Shown here piece after piece: positions 1 through 7,565 of a stretch of DNA of 64,000 nucleotides. Both the position numbers and the translations under genes were made by a program. Origin of the DNA: a virus. Where the stretch lies: the IMG/VR virus record IMGVR_UViG_3300042516_004811, positions 62,001 to 126,000 of that record; one strand, given 5' to 3'. The notes under the pieces were generated by a model, which was not told where the DNA came from, did no database searches, and was given only the letters and a program-made list of their open reading frames with translations. Every line of letters begins with the position of its first letter. The stretch's first letter is position 1.

Positions 1-104
1 TACTGGGCAAGTGGTTCGTGCACGTCAATAGTGAAAGCGATGCTCCGTTGCTACGAGTCAATCAGACACACACAACGCAAGGGAAACTAGTTATCTACCC
101 GTAG

Positions 105-491
105 TTAGGTAGTCGGCGGGTCATCGTGCCATTGGCCATCAGGCCAGGCAGTACGAGCGTGGACACCATAGATGTCAGTGCCGAACAGGTCTGTGCCTTG
201 CCAAGCGTGACGGCAACACGGCACTTCGTCATCGCAAGGGTGACAGTTCGCTCCGAGTTTCTCAGCGAGTCGGGGGAAAAGCTCGAGAAACTTCACAACG
301 CAATCGTGACAGAAAATCCATTCTCTCGTTCGTTGGTCGCCTGCGAGCACAGGCATCATATCGTCAAATCCACCGTAGTATCCGAATGTGTCAAATGGTA
401 AGACCCAACCATTATCAGGGTAGATGAGTTGCGAGTTGCACTCAGTGCGTGTGTCGCACGCCGAACACACTGCATAGTTCTTTTCTCTCAT
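105..491 (-). CDS. Cys-rich small protein, unknown function
   Basis: I do not recognise this 128-residue protein. It has CxxC pairs at residues 9-12, 61-64 and 83-86 and a CC at 92-93, which suggests one or two bound zinc ions. There is no signal peptide or membrane segment. It is the last gene of a short minus-strand series (917, 1134, 1324 and this one). The ATG at 491 is the only good start. Small zinc-knuckle proteins of this kind are common as early genes of large phages, but nothing here fixes a role. Confidence 0.65.
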   Translation of the reverse strand: MREKNYAVCSACDTRTECNSQLIYPDNGWVLPFDTFGYYGGFDDMMPVLAGDQRTREWIFCHDCVVKFLELFPRLAEKLGANCHPCDDEVPCCRHAWQGTDLFGTDIYGVHARTAWPDGQWHDDPPTT

Positions 492-545
492 AACTGCGAG
501 CGTACCACACTGGGGACAAACTTAGCAACCCGTGGCACTTGCGCC

Positions 546-917
546 TTATCTACTGAATGCACCTGAGGTCATTCGTATGAATGTTGAGTAGGCATACTGC
601 TTGCGTTGGCTTGCGATGTACTGCGCTTCGTACCGCTTCCATCTGTTCATTAGTTCCAGTTCGGTATCCGATGTTGCGATACCTAACTGTCTCTCGGCTT
701 CCGCCATCAGGGATACCATCTGAAATGGGACACCCGTGGAGCTCCACGGCGTTACGTCGTGCGCACGACAAGCATCAAGCACTTTGGTGGTGAACAGTGC
801 TGCGAGGTGAATTCTCGTCATTCTTTCACGCTCATCTATCTCAAAGAATGACGGCGCACCAACACTTATGCGTTCACGCAATACCGCATAGGGCGTGACA
901 AACAGATAGGTGTTCAT
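546..917 (-). CDS. hypothetical protein
   Basis: This 123-residue soluble protein matches no family I know. The middle (roughly residues 30-110) looks helical and charged, with Arg/Glu-rich stretches and few glycines, suggesting a small helical bundle. The C-terminus is Tyr/Ser-rich. It lies 37 bases downstream of the next minus-strand gene and 54 bases upstream of the Cys-rich gene, so the three probably share a transcript. A plus-strand reading frame over the same bases has no coding character. Confidence 0.65.
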   Translation of the reverse strand: MNTYLFVTPYAVLRERISVGAPSFFEIDERERMTRIHLAALFTTKVLDACRAHDVTPWSSTGVPFQMVSLMAEAERQLGIATSDTELELMNRWKRYEAQYIASQRKQYAYSTFIRMTSGAFSR

Positions 918-954
918 TGCTCACAACAGTATCACTGCGTGAGAGACGTGTCAC

Positions 955-1134
955 CTATCCCCACTTGACCTCATTGCCACTACTCTTTTGTTCAGGCAAC
1001 ACGCTCACTACTTCTATGAGTGCGCCTTGTGTCAAGAGGTTGTACACAGTTGCAACAGCCTCATCAACTGTTGTCGGATTGTCAAGGTCTTTGTGCTTGC
1101 GCACTGCGACTGTTAGTCGGAATGTCTCGCTCAT
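955..1134 (-). CDS. small hypothetical protein (59 aa)
   Basis: A 59-residue frame starts MSETFRLTVAVRKHKD and ends at a TAG at 955. It begins 4 bases after the stop of the preceding minus-strand gene, the tight spacing expected of a co-translated pair. It is predicted soluble and mixed alpha/beta, beginning with a likely beta strand. No family is recognised. Support comes from the spacing, the lack of a competing gene on either strand, and normal amino-acid composition. Confidence 0.5.
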   Translation of the reverse strand: MSETFRLTVAVRKHKDLDNPTTVDEAVATVYNLLTQGALIEVVSVLPEQKSSGNEVKWG

Positions 1135-1138
1135 TGGC

Positions 1139-1324
1139 TCAGCCTATCGCCTCATAGAACCTCGCAATAGCAACTGCTTGCTCAGGGGAGACACACTCAA
1201 TGGTGTCTACCTGCGTGTGTGAGACGCCATCTGTATCAGTGCTCTTGGCGAACACTTGTACCACACTGCCAAGGGGCAGGGCGTGAATGACCCTGGGTCG
1301 TATGTGGGTCGTTGTTGTATCCAT
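1139..1324 (-). CDS. small hypothetical protein (61 aa)
   Basis: The open frame extends up to 1441, but that longer version would overlap the start of the divergent gene at 1427. I therefore choose the ATG at 1324, giving 61 residues starting MDTTTTHIRPRV. The C-terminal half contains the phrase CVSPEQAVAIARFYEAIG, typical of a short helix at the end of a small alpha/beta domain. Function is unknown. It is followed after 4 bases by the 59-residue gene. Confidence 0.5.
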   Translation of the reverse strand: MDTTTTHIRPRVIHALPLGSVVQVFAKSTDTDGVSHTQVDTIECVSPEQAVAIARFYEAIG

Positions 1325-1426
1325 ACCGCTCACAGTAGTGGGTGGGTGTGTCAATGTAAAGGGTTCGTGCGACTTATTTACCTGCTCACCCGTGGCACTT
1401 GGGCGACCAATGACTAGGGTAATGGT

Positions 1427-1669
1427 ATGGCATTCGGTCAAGAAGATGGGTGGGAGAGGGCGATACCTGAACGCTCACTGCCTGAGGTAGATGGGCGCAC
1501 TGTTGTCGTGCGTGCCTACACGGCGATAGGTATGGGACTACTAGGGCTTGCCTCACTAGGTGGGTGGTATGTCGGCTGGCTACCCGTGGCGTGTGTGTAC
1601 TCTGCCTTGTTCTACTTCTCTCTGCGTACTTATGACAACGAGCACGATAGTGACTCACCTACTCACTGA
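1427..1669 (+). CDS. small membrane protein, unknown function
   Basis: 80 residues. The first 28 are polar and charged. Two hydrophobic stretches follow at about residues 32-47 and 50-64, separated by Gly-Trp-containing turns, and the tail is acidic and His-containing. This predicts a two-pass or hairpin membrane protein with a cytoplasmic N-terminus. It is transcribed divergently from the gene at 1324. The 100 base gap between them contains a 14-base sequence also found at 528-541. A holin role is conceivable for a small membrane protein, but it is not next to the lysin at 3.2 kb and I do not claim it. Confidence 0.5.
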   Translation: MAFGQEDGWERAIPERSLPEVDGRTVVVRAYTAIGMGLLGLASLGGWYVGWLPVACVYSALFYFSLRTYDNEHDSDSPTH

Positions 1670-2281
1670 CGCATTGCTCACTGTATCGCTAGCCTTGCTC
1701 ACTGCTTGTGCGTAACACACTCACACTGCTTGTCTCTCAACACTTCACACACACTCACTTACACTTTGTGTGTTTGCTTGTCGCTTGCTTGCGTGTGTGT
1801 TCGCATCACACTTACAACGGCGTACGTGTGTGCGTGTGTAACACACTGCGTGTGAACACTTGACGCACTATGTATGTATGCGTTTATTGTTTCGTGTCGT
1901 GACATACTTCGTGCGCACTTCGTGTTGCGTTGCGTTGGCAATGGCGTAGGCAAGTTCATAGCACTTCATAGGCACTTCATAGGCACTTCGTGAAGCGCTT
2001 CGTATGTGTTGCGCAATTGCTTGACACACTTTCGTAATCGTTGCGCATTGCGTGTGCGTTGCTACTGCGTTGCGTGTGCGTGTGTGTGTGCGTTGCGTGT
2101 GCGTGTGTGTTGCGCTCACCCCGTGACTCATTGCGTGGCAGTCCATCATTGCACGGACGCCGACCCCATGCGCTGTGAGCCCCGCCTACTTTCACTGGCA
2201 CCCCCCAACCGGTGGCCAGCTACTACAGAAATTTTGGACTCCAAATTACTTCACTTAAATTTATCCAAACCTGCCCTAGGA
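1670..2281. repeat. GT/CA-rich low-complexity region without a credible gene
   Basis: About 600 bases with no convincing gene. From 1670 to about 1765 the plus strand is rich in CACTCACAC-type words. From about 1765 to 2120 it is rich in TGTG and TTGCGTGTGCG words. Tandem CACTTCATAGG units occur near 1965-1990, and alternating purine-pyrimidine runs lie near 1817-1840 and 2080-2115. Open frames here encode only Cys/Arg/Val or Thr/His low-complexity peptides. Possible roles are a replication or transcription start region, a DNA-packaging or termination landmark, or a decayed sequence; the sequence alone does not decide. Confidence 0.6.
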
Positions 2282-2311
2282 GCCGGCGATAGGGTCGCGG
2301 CCGGCGATAGG
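2282..2311 (+). repeat. 12-base direct repeat before a start codon
   Basis: GCCGGCGATAGG occurs at 2282-2293 and again at 2300-2311, ending 8 bases before the ATG at 2320. The second copy supplies the purine-rich stretch (ATAGGATGG) that could act as the ribosome binding site. The repeat could be a protein site or a simple local duplication. Confidence 0.4.
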
Positions 2312-2319
2312 ATGGCCGT

Positions 2320-2529
2320 ATGACATACGATGAGTTTCTTGCCCTTGTTCACGAAAAGCATGATTCGATGGCCGGCGAATGGCGATTCGGGCAGGCCTAC
2401 TTCAACACCCTCCACGAGGTGGCTCCAGACATCGCAGTAGAGGTAAGAGGTCATGTGCATGACCCGTTTCACAGGGACAAGATTGACCCCATGATTGCTT
2501 CGTTCGTCATGGAACGCATGGATGGCTGA
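2320..2529 (+). CDS. hypothetical protein (69 aa)
   Basis: A 69-residue acidic soluble protein with a His-containing segment near residues 44-52 (GHVHDPFHR). It has no recognised family. Its stop overlaps the start of a 30-residue membrane peptide by 8 bases, so the two are probably translated in tandem. The start is the first ATG after the duplicated GCCGGCGATAGG element. Confidence 0.55.
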   Translation: MTYDEFLALVHEKHDSMAGEWRFGQAYFNTLHEVAPDIAVEVRGHVHDPFHRDKIDPMIASFVMERMDG

Positions 2530-2614
2530 CGAGCTAATTGATGTATTGATTGTTTGTTTGATTGTTCTTTTGCTGTTGCTTCTGGTGTTCGTACCCGGGG
2601 GTATGTACCTGTAA
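2522..2614 (+). CDS. 30-residue membrane peptide
   Basis: A very short frame starts at an ATG inside the last codons of the upstream gene (overlap ATGGCTGA). It encodes 30 residues: a short acidic N-terminus (MADELIDV) followed by about 17 consecutive hydrophobic residues rich in Leu, Val and Ile. The overlap with its neighbour and the clean single membrane segment support a real translated peptide. Its brevity leaves room for doubt. Confidence 0.4.
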   Translation: MADELIDVLIVCLIVLLLLLLVFVPGGMYL

Positions 2615-2665
2615 TCGGTTCCCCAGAGTGGCTCTCTAGCCTTACTGGACCGTCTTAACAGCGTT

Positions 2666-2959
2666 CTAGCTCGTGGAAGAGACAGAAGATAATAAGCGCC
2701 GCGCGAAATTCACCATCGTTCCAGAGCGGTCGTTTAGGAACTCGAAATACTCGTTTCCTGAAGCAAGGAAGCTTGCATAGTGCCGCGCGATTTTGTCGCC
2801 GCCAGATTCTGTGCGTTCCATCCTGTAGAGGTAGGCCCTTTCACCATCAAAAACGACCAACCATTCACTGTTGTCGTTTGTCACAAAGACCATTGACTCT
2901 TTGTATTTGAAGCTCTCTCCGATGGGGTCGAATTCATAGTCGGTGGAATATGTAGTCAT
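2666..2959 (-). CDS. hypothetical protein (97 aa)
   Basis: The open frame reaches 3019, but the upstream part crosses an AT-rich palindrome. I therefore take the ATG at 2959 (MTTYSTDYEF). The 97-residue product has alternating hydrophobic residues in its middle (SMVFVTN, EWLVVFDGERAYLYRM), suggesting a small antiparallel beta sheet, followed by a helical Arg-rich end. No family is recognised. Confidence 0.55.
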   Translation of the reverse strand: MTTYSTDYEFDPIGESFKYKESMVFVTNDNSEWLVVFDGERAYLYRMERTESGGDKIARHYASFLASGNEYFEFLNDRSGTMVNFARRLLSSVSSTS

Positions 2960-3003
2960 GGGATTTAGGGTAACGCAAATATATGAGCATGTACAGGGTT
3001 CCC

Positions 3004-3017
3004 GGATAAATTTATCC
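3004..3017. promoter_or_regulatory. perfect 14-base palindrome, possible operator
   Basis: GGATAAATTTATCC is a perfect inverted repeat. It lies in the divergent gap between the minus-strand gene starting at 2959 and the plus-strand lysin at 3230. A partial match, TTAAATTTATCC at 2255-2266, lies before the plus-strand gene at 2320. Position and symmetry fit a repressor site, but no regulator can be assigned. Confidence 0.35.
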
Positions 3018-3127
3018 AAAAAAGAGGGTCGTTCCCAAAAATTTTTTTGGGTATACAGCTTTGTTCTAAAAGCGTTGCTTTTATTGGGGTTGCGGCGGCC
3101 GGCGGGGGGCGCGGGCTAGGGGGTTGT

Positions 3128-3157
3128 TTGCACTTTTTGGGATGTTGGGGGTAAAAT
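3128..3157 (+). promoter_or_regulatory. candidate promoter for the lysin gene
   Basis: TTGCAC at 3128-3133 and TAAAAT at 3152-3157, spaced 18 bases, lie about 70 bases before the lysin ATG. The -10 box matches the bacterial consensus at five of six positions; the -35 box is weak. The surrounding DNA is unusually G-rich. Confidence 0.35.
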
Positions 3158-3229
3158 AGATGTACCCCAGATATCGGGTGCTCCGGCTACTAACACGAGC
3201 GTCTTATCCACCGAGGTCAGGAAAAACCA

Positions 3230-4096
3230 ATGCAGACTAACCGTCTCTATTCCATTGCCATATATGCCCTTATTCCGTTGCTGGTCGGCTGGTCCTTCTG
3301 GCCACAGACAGAAACGGAAGCAAAGAATGAGGGGGTGAATAGCAATACTGAGATGGTTAAAAAAGCCGAGGTTCCGAAAGAGGAGCCCGAGTCCCCGGCT
3401 CTGGAAGCAGGTCTTTACGACCGCAATCAGCTAACAAAGACGGACAGGCCAAAGCCCAGAATCGAGTTCTGGGACGAGCTGGCCCGCTGCGAGACTGGCA
3501 GCAATTGGCAGAACGGTGGACGCTTTAGTGGTGGTGTCGGAATCATGAATACCGGCACATTTGCTAAGGGTGTCCTTGGACAGGGCCAGATGGGCACATG
3601 GGAGCGCTGGGGTGGTGAGGAATTTGCCCCCACTCCACAGGAAGCCACAAAGGAGCAGCAGATTCTTGTAGGGAATCGCATTGCTCTTTGGGGTTGGGAA
3701 GTAGTAGTTGACCGTGGGCGGGAATTTGCCGAGCGCCATGGTGTCCCACAGATTTATCACTACAAGAAAGAACCAGTTGGCTTTGGCGGCTGGGGCGCAC
3801 TGCCTTGTGCTGGAGGAAAGCCAAAACAGCTATTCCATTACGACGACCCAGATAAGTTGATGCTTATTAAGTACGAGTGGGGCGAGAAGTCAGTTGCTGT
3901 TCTAGACCTTCAGGTGCTTATGGGTATGAAGACCCCAACTGGCGTTTATGATGATGCAACCAGGAAGAAGCACATTGAGGGCCTAAATTACTGGGGACTT
4001 ACGAAAGCTGGTGTTCCGGAGAAGCCGTTAACTCAGCAGGATATTGCTGCGAAAATCAATATGGCTGCAGAAAACCTGGTCTGGTTCTCTAACTAG
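3230..4096 (+). CDS. Rpf-like muralytic transglycosylase (probable lysin)
   Basis: 288 residues. Residues 8-24 form a hydrophobic N-terminal segment, a signal peptide or anchor. A charged Pro/Glu-rich linker runs to about residue 75. Residues 79-195 resemble the resuscitation-promoting-factor domain of actinobacteria: WDELARCETGSNW at 81-93 with the expected catalytic Glu (E88) after C87, a Gly-rich turn, QEATKEQQI at 137-145, and GWGALPCAG near 188-195 with the partner cysteine C193. Residues about 220-255 (LQVLMGMKTPTGVYDDATR) look like a peptidoglycan-binding repeat. Rpf domains cleave the glycan strand of peptidoglycan. Here the likely job is host lysis or local wall opening. Its stop codon overlaps that of the convergent rfbD gene. 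Confidence 0.75.
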   Translation: MQTNRLYSIAIYALIPLLVGWSFWPQTETEAKNEGVNSNTEMVKKAEVPKEEPESPALEAGLYDRNQLTKTDRPKPRIEFWDELARCETGSNWQNGGRFSGGVGIMNTGTFAKGVLGQGQMGTWERWGGEEFAPTPQEATKEQQILVGNRIALWGWEVVVDRGREFAERHGVPQIYHYKKEPVGFGGWGALPCAGGKPKQLFHYDDPDKLMLIKYEWGEKSVAVLDLQVLMGMKTPTGVYDDATRKKHIEGLNYWGLTKAGVPEKPLTQQDIAAKINMAAENLVWFSN

Positions 4097-4953
4097 ATAC
4101 TTCCTCTAGCAGCAAGTTCGTCGACCATTCTCTGGAGGGCGTTCCTGTAGTGGGGCATCGGCTCAAATCCAGCTTCGGGAGTAAGTCTCGTATTGGCGAG
4201 CACTGAATTCTTCGGTCTTAGTGCTGAGCCAGACACACGCATGTCGACGCTCGAGACGGGCTTGAGAACAACATGCTTTACTTCAGCAATATCGAGTAGG
4301 TCGCGTACAAATTCGTACCACGACACTGAGCCTTCATTTGTTACGTGAAAAATCCCCGCCATGTTATTGCGGGATATTTTCGAAATAACTCGTGCGGCAT
4401 CTGGCGCATACGTGGGATTGCCTATTTGGTCATCCACGAATCTAAGCTCGTCCTGGGTTTTGCAGAGATTTAGAACAGTCTTTACGATGTTATTTCCATT
4501 TGGGCCAAATAACCATGAGACTCGAACGATTGCATCTGTTGGGCGAAGAACAAGCTCTCCGTTTTTCTTGGTTATACCGTACTTGTTTATTGGGAATTGA
4601 CTGTCGCTCTCGACGTATGGTTCATCTTGTCTACCACTAAATACGTAGTCTGTTGAGATGTATGTGACGTGAGCCCCTATTTCATAGGCCGTTCTAACAA
4701 TCATGTCAGTGGCAAGAGTGTTTATTCTCACTGCTTCCCTTGAGTATGTTTCACACTTATCGACACCGGTCATTGCTGCACAGTGAATAATATGAGTCGG
4801 TCTAAGTTCCTGGATAAATTTACCCACAGCTAGCAAGTCTGCTAGGTCGGCATCTTCTCTCGTCATTGGGATAACTTCGTCACCATTAGCGAGACACTCG
4901 GCAACAACTTCACTGCCGAGCTGACCATTAGCGCCAGTTACAAGAACTCTCAC
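4093..4953 (-). CDS. rfbD: dTDP-4-dehydrorhamnose reductase
   Basis: 286 residues. It catalyses the last step of dTDP-L-rhamnose synthesis, the NAD(P)H-dependent reduction of dTDP-4-dehydro-L-rhamnose. The N-terminus VRVLVTGANGQLG is the Rossmann glycine motif of RmlD. ISTDYVFSG, the YGITKKNGE segment with the Tyr-Lys pair, and the VRVSWLFGPNGNN strand are all characteristic. I choose the GTG at 4953, which overlaps the rfbB stop as GTGA, over an ATG 39 bases upstream that would add a non-homologous tail. It is the last gene of the rfbA-rfbC-rfbB-rfbD operon. Confidence 0.9.
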   Translation of the reverse strand: MRVLVTGANGQLGSEVVAECLANGDEVIPMTREDADLADLLAVGKFIQELRPTHIIHCAAMTGVDKCETYSREAVRINTLATDMIVRTAYEIGAHVTYISTDYVFSGRQDEPYVESDSQFPINKYGITKKNGELVLRPTDAIVRVSWLFGPNGNNIVKTVLNLCKTQDELRFVDDQIGNPTYAPDAARVISKISRNNMAGIFHVTNEGSVSWYEFVRDLLDIAEVKHVVLKPVSSVDMRVSGSALRPKNSVLANTRLTPEAGFEPMPHYRNALQRMVDELAARGSI

Positions 4954-5918
4954 TTTATTCCTTCTTTTTTCTTGAGTGGCTCCCACCACCACTTGTTATT
5001 TATATACCACCCAACTGTTTCGGCAAGAGCTTCATCTAGCGAACGAGAACGCCTCCAGCCAAGGTCGGAAATTTTTTGAATGTCGACGGAGTATCTTCGG
5101 TCATGACCCTTTCTGTCTTCGACATATGAAATTTTGTCTTCACCAAAATCCGTTAGCTCAAGTATTTTCATCACTAGTTCGATGTTTGGCGTTTCGTTTC
5201 CGGCGCCAATGTTATAAATCTCTCCATCTAGACCCTTGTTTAGCACTAGAAGAATTCCAGAGCAATGGTCGTCTACAAATAGCCAGTCTCTCTCGTTTAG
5301 CCCGTCCCCATATAGTGGAATGTTTTTTCCTTCTAGCAGGTTGGTCACAAATAGCGGTATTGCTTTTTCTGGATATTGAAACGGTCCAAAATTGTTCGTA
5401 CACCGAGTGACTGTTACCGGAAGCCCGTGTGTGTGGTGATATGAAAGAGCTATGAGGTCAGAACCGGCTTTTGATGCTGAGTATGGAGACCGTGGCTCAA
5501 GTGGGTCCGACTCCAGCGATGAACCGACATCTACTGAGCCATAAACCTCGTCTGTACCTATATGGATAACTTTTTCGATACCAACAGCAAGTGCCGTATT
5601 CATCACTACGTTTGTTCCAAAACAATTGGTAAGTATGAAATCATCAGAGCCACTTATTGACCTATCAACATGGCTTTCTGCTGCAAAATGAACAACAACA
5701 TCACACTGCTTCATTGCTTCCCATAGTGATGATGGGTCGCATATGTTTCCATGGACGAAGGAAAACCTCTTATCATCCCTTAGGTCAATCATTGTAGACA
5801 TGTTTCCGGCATAGGTGAGCGCGTCGTATACGACAACTTCATCGTCTGTATTTTTTAACACATGGCGTGCGTAGCTTGAGCCAATAAAGCCAGCTCCGCC
5901 GGTTACTAGTTGTTTCAT
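4950..5918 (-). CDS. rfbB: dTDP-glucose 4,6-dehydratase
   Basis: 322 residues, the normal length for RmlB. It is an extended short-chain dehydrogenase that converts dTDP-glucose to dTDP-4-keto-6-deoxyglucose using bound NAD. Seen: glycine motif TGGAGFIGS at residues 6-14, HFAAESHVDRS at 77-87, the TDE catalytic triplet at 122-124 (TDEVYGS), and the Tyr146-Lys150 pair in PYSASKAGSD. The NNFGPFQYPEKAIPLF and ERDWLFVDDH segments are also family hallmarks. It sits between rfbC (1 base gap) and rfbD (4 base overlap), so the operon is translationally coupled. Confidence 0.93.
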   Translation of the reverse strand: MKQLVTGGAGFIGSSYARHVLKNTDDEVVVYDALTYAGNMSTMIDLRDDKRFSFVHGNICDPSSLWEAMKQCDVVVHFAAESHVDRSISGSDDFILTNCFGTNVVMNTALAVGIEKVIHIGTDEVYGSVDVGSSLESDPLEPRSPYSASKAGSDLIALSYHHTHGLPVTVTRCTNNFGPFQYPEKAIPLFVTNLLEGKNIPLYGDGLNERDWLFVDDHCSGILLVLNKGLDGEIYNIGAGNETPNIELVMKILELTDFGEDKISYVEDRKGHDRRYSVDIQKISDLGWRRSRSLDEALAETVGWYINNKWWWEPLKKKEGIK

Positions 5919-5919
5919 T

Positions 5920-6486
5920 TCAGCGCAAACCGAAATGCGGCATTAAACGCTCGGGAATTTCGTCAATACGAGGATTGTTCATATCCCTTTTAGAAAGAAT
6001 CGGATACTTAACACCCCATTGAGCGTTTATCGCTGGGTCATCCCAAGCAACACCAAGTTCATCGTGCTTGTTGTAGTAACCATCAACCATGTACGTGATT
6101 GTCATATCTGTAAGGGCAGAAAATCCATGAGCAACACCTGGTGGGATGTACACGCCACTGTGGTTATGAAGTCCGGGTCCATCGATTGGTGCGCCAACAT
6201 CCATAATAAGCGTTCTGCCTTTTGTCGATGACCCTACGCGTAGGTCGTGAAGCACTATTCGGCAAGAACCAAAAGGCACATACCAGTAATCTGCTTGGTG
6301 AAGGTGATAATGAAGACCAACGACAGAACCATATGCCCTGTCTGCGCGATTTCCTTGAATCATTTCGCGGGAATTAGGAAACCATTCTCTTCTATATGTC
6401 TCTATGAAGCATCCTCTTTCGTCCTGGAATACATCCGGGATAATGATTGATACACCATTGATTATTTCTGAATCTACTCTCATCAT
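5920..6486 (-). CDS. rfbC: dTDP-4-dehydrorhamnose 3,5-epimerase
   Basis: 188 residues, the usual RmlC size. It is a cupin enzyme that inverts C3 and C5 of dTDP-4-keto-6-deoxyglucose. Seen: DERGCFIETYRREWF near 22-36, the HYHLHQADYWYV strand with the expected catalytic His (H59), and IPPGVAHGFSAL at 114-125. The conserved Arg before GLHY in most RmlC proteins appears to be Val here, a deviation worth noting. It starts within the last codon of rfbA (ATGA overlap). Confidence 0.88.
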   Translation of the reverse strand: MMRVDSEIINGVSIIIPDVFQDERGCFIETYRREWFPNSREMIQGNRADRAYGSVVGLHYHLHQADYWYVPFGSCRIVLHDLRVGSSTKGRTLIMDVGAPIDGPGLHNHSGVYIPPGVAHGFSALTDMTITYMVDGYYNKHDELGVAWDDPAINAQWGVKYPILSKRDMNNPRIDEIPERLMPHFGLR

Positions 6487-7547
6487 TGGTCTGCTACCTC
6501 CACTACGCAGTCGTCACCAATCATCATTCGTGTTGATTTTGGCTTTGTTGGTGATGGCATAAGTCTTGCGTTCATACCAATAAGGGAATCAGTCATTCTT
6601 CTTATTTCTCTTACTTCGCTTCCGTCCATCACTACTGAGTTTTCAATCTCTGAATTGATGATTTCACAGTTTGAGCCGATTGCCGTATATGGACCAATAT
6701 AAGAGTCGCGTATTTCCGTTCCAGAACCAATAATTACCGGTCCTGAAATTCTGGAGTTGACAATCGTTACGCCATCCGGAATGGATATGCGCCCCTCAAG
6801 CACTGTCATCAAATCAATATCGCCATCTATGTGTCGCTCAATTGTGTCAAGAACAAGACGGTTGCATTCAAGTAGGGAGTCTTTCTTGCCAGTATCAATC
6901 CACCACCCAGAGAGTGTCTCGTGAAATACTGGCTTACCCGAATCAAGCAACCACTGAATCGCATCGGTAATCTCAAGTTCTCCGCGCGCTGATGGCTTAA
7001 TTGATGCAACCGCTTCGTGAATATCTGGGGTAAACATGTATACGCCGACAAGAGCCATGTCCGATGGTGGATATTCCGGTTTTTCTACAAGGCGAACAAT
7101 TTTTCCAGAGTCATCAAACTGGGCAACACCGAAGCTCTTTGGATTATCAACTTGGCAGAGAAGTATCTTTGCCCCCTCTGATATCCATGTTTCCGTGAAA
7201 GTTGACAACTCCATCTCAATCATGTTGTCGCCTAGGTACATGATGAAGTTTTCTTCACCGAGAAAATCACGAGCTATTGAAACACAATCAGCAAGACCTC
7301 TTGGTATTGATTGCTTCATGTAAGTTATTTCGGCACCAAATTGTTCACCGTTACGAAGTGACTCAATCACATCGGCACCGTTCTTGCCAATAATTACGCC
7401 GATTTCTTTTATGCCGGCCCGAACCATTGATTCAATGGCGTAGTGGATTATTGGCTTATTAGCTATTGGAACGAGTTGCTTCGCTCGTGTGTGCGTTATT
7501 GGTCGCAGTCTGGTTCCATGACCACCAGCAAGAATTAGGCCCTTCAT
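6483..7547 (-). CDS. rfbA: glucose-1-phosphate thymidylyltransferase, long form
   Basis: 354 residues. It makes dTDP-glucose from dTTP and glucose 1-phosphate. The N-terminal nucleotidyltransferase domain has LILAGGHGTRLRPITHTRAK at 4-23 (phosphate-binding Gly-Arg motif plus Lys) and the metal-site triplet in YLGDNMIE near 103-110. After about residue 240 the chain becomes hexapeptide-like (VTIVNSRISGPVIIGSGTEI), a left-handed beta helix as in the long RmlA/RffH type rather than the 290-residue short type. First gene of the rhamnose operon. Presence of all four genes means the phage can make dTDP-L-rhamnose from central metabolites without host enzymes. Confidence 0.9.
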   Translation of the reverse strand: MKGLILAGGHGTRLRPITHTRAKQLVPIANKPIIHYAIESMVRAGIKEIGVIIGKNGADVIESLRNGEQFGAEITYMKQSIPRGLADCVSIARDFLGEENFIMYLGDNMIEMELSTFTETWISEGAKILLCQVDNPKSFGVAQFDDSGKIVRLVEKPEYPPSDMALVGVYMFTPDIHEAVASIKPSARGELEITDAIQWLLDSGKPVFHETLSGWWIDTGKKDSLLECNRLVLDTIERHIDGDIDLMTVLEGRISIPDGVTIVNSRISGPVIIGSGTEIRDSYIGPYTAIGSNCEIINSEIENSVVMDGSEVREIRRMTDSLIGMNARLMPSPTKPKSTRMMIGDDCVVEVADQ

Positions 7548-7565
7548 GTTTATAAGCCTAGTCGA

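Noticed and set aside
1-104. Gene at the extreme left edge
   Set aside because: No open frame of credible length on either strand in the first 104 bases.
2006-2323. Plus-strand open frame of 105 residues across the GT-rich region
   Set aside because: The product is a low-complexity Cys/Arg/Val peptide created by the repeats; no ribosome site; overlaps the true gene at 2320.
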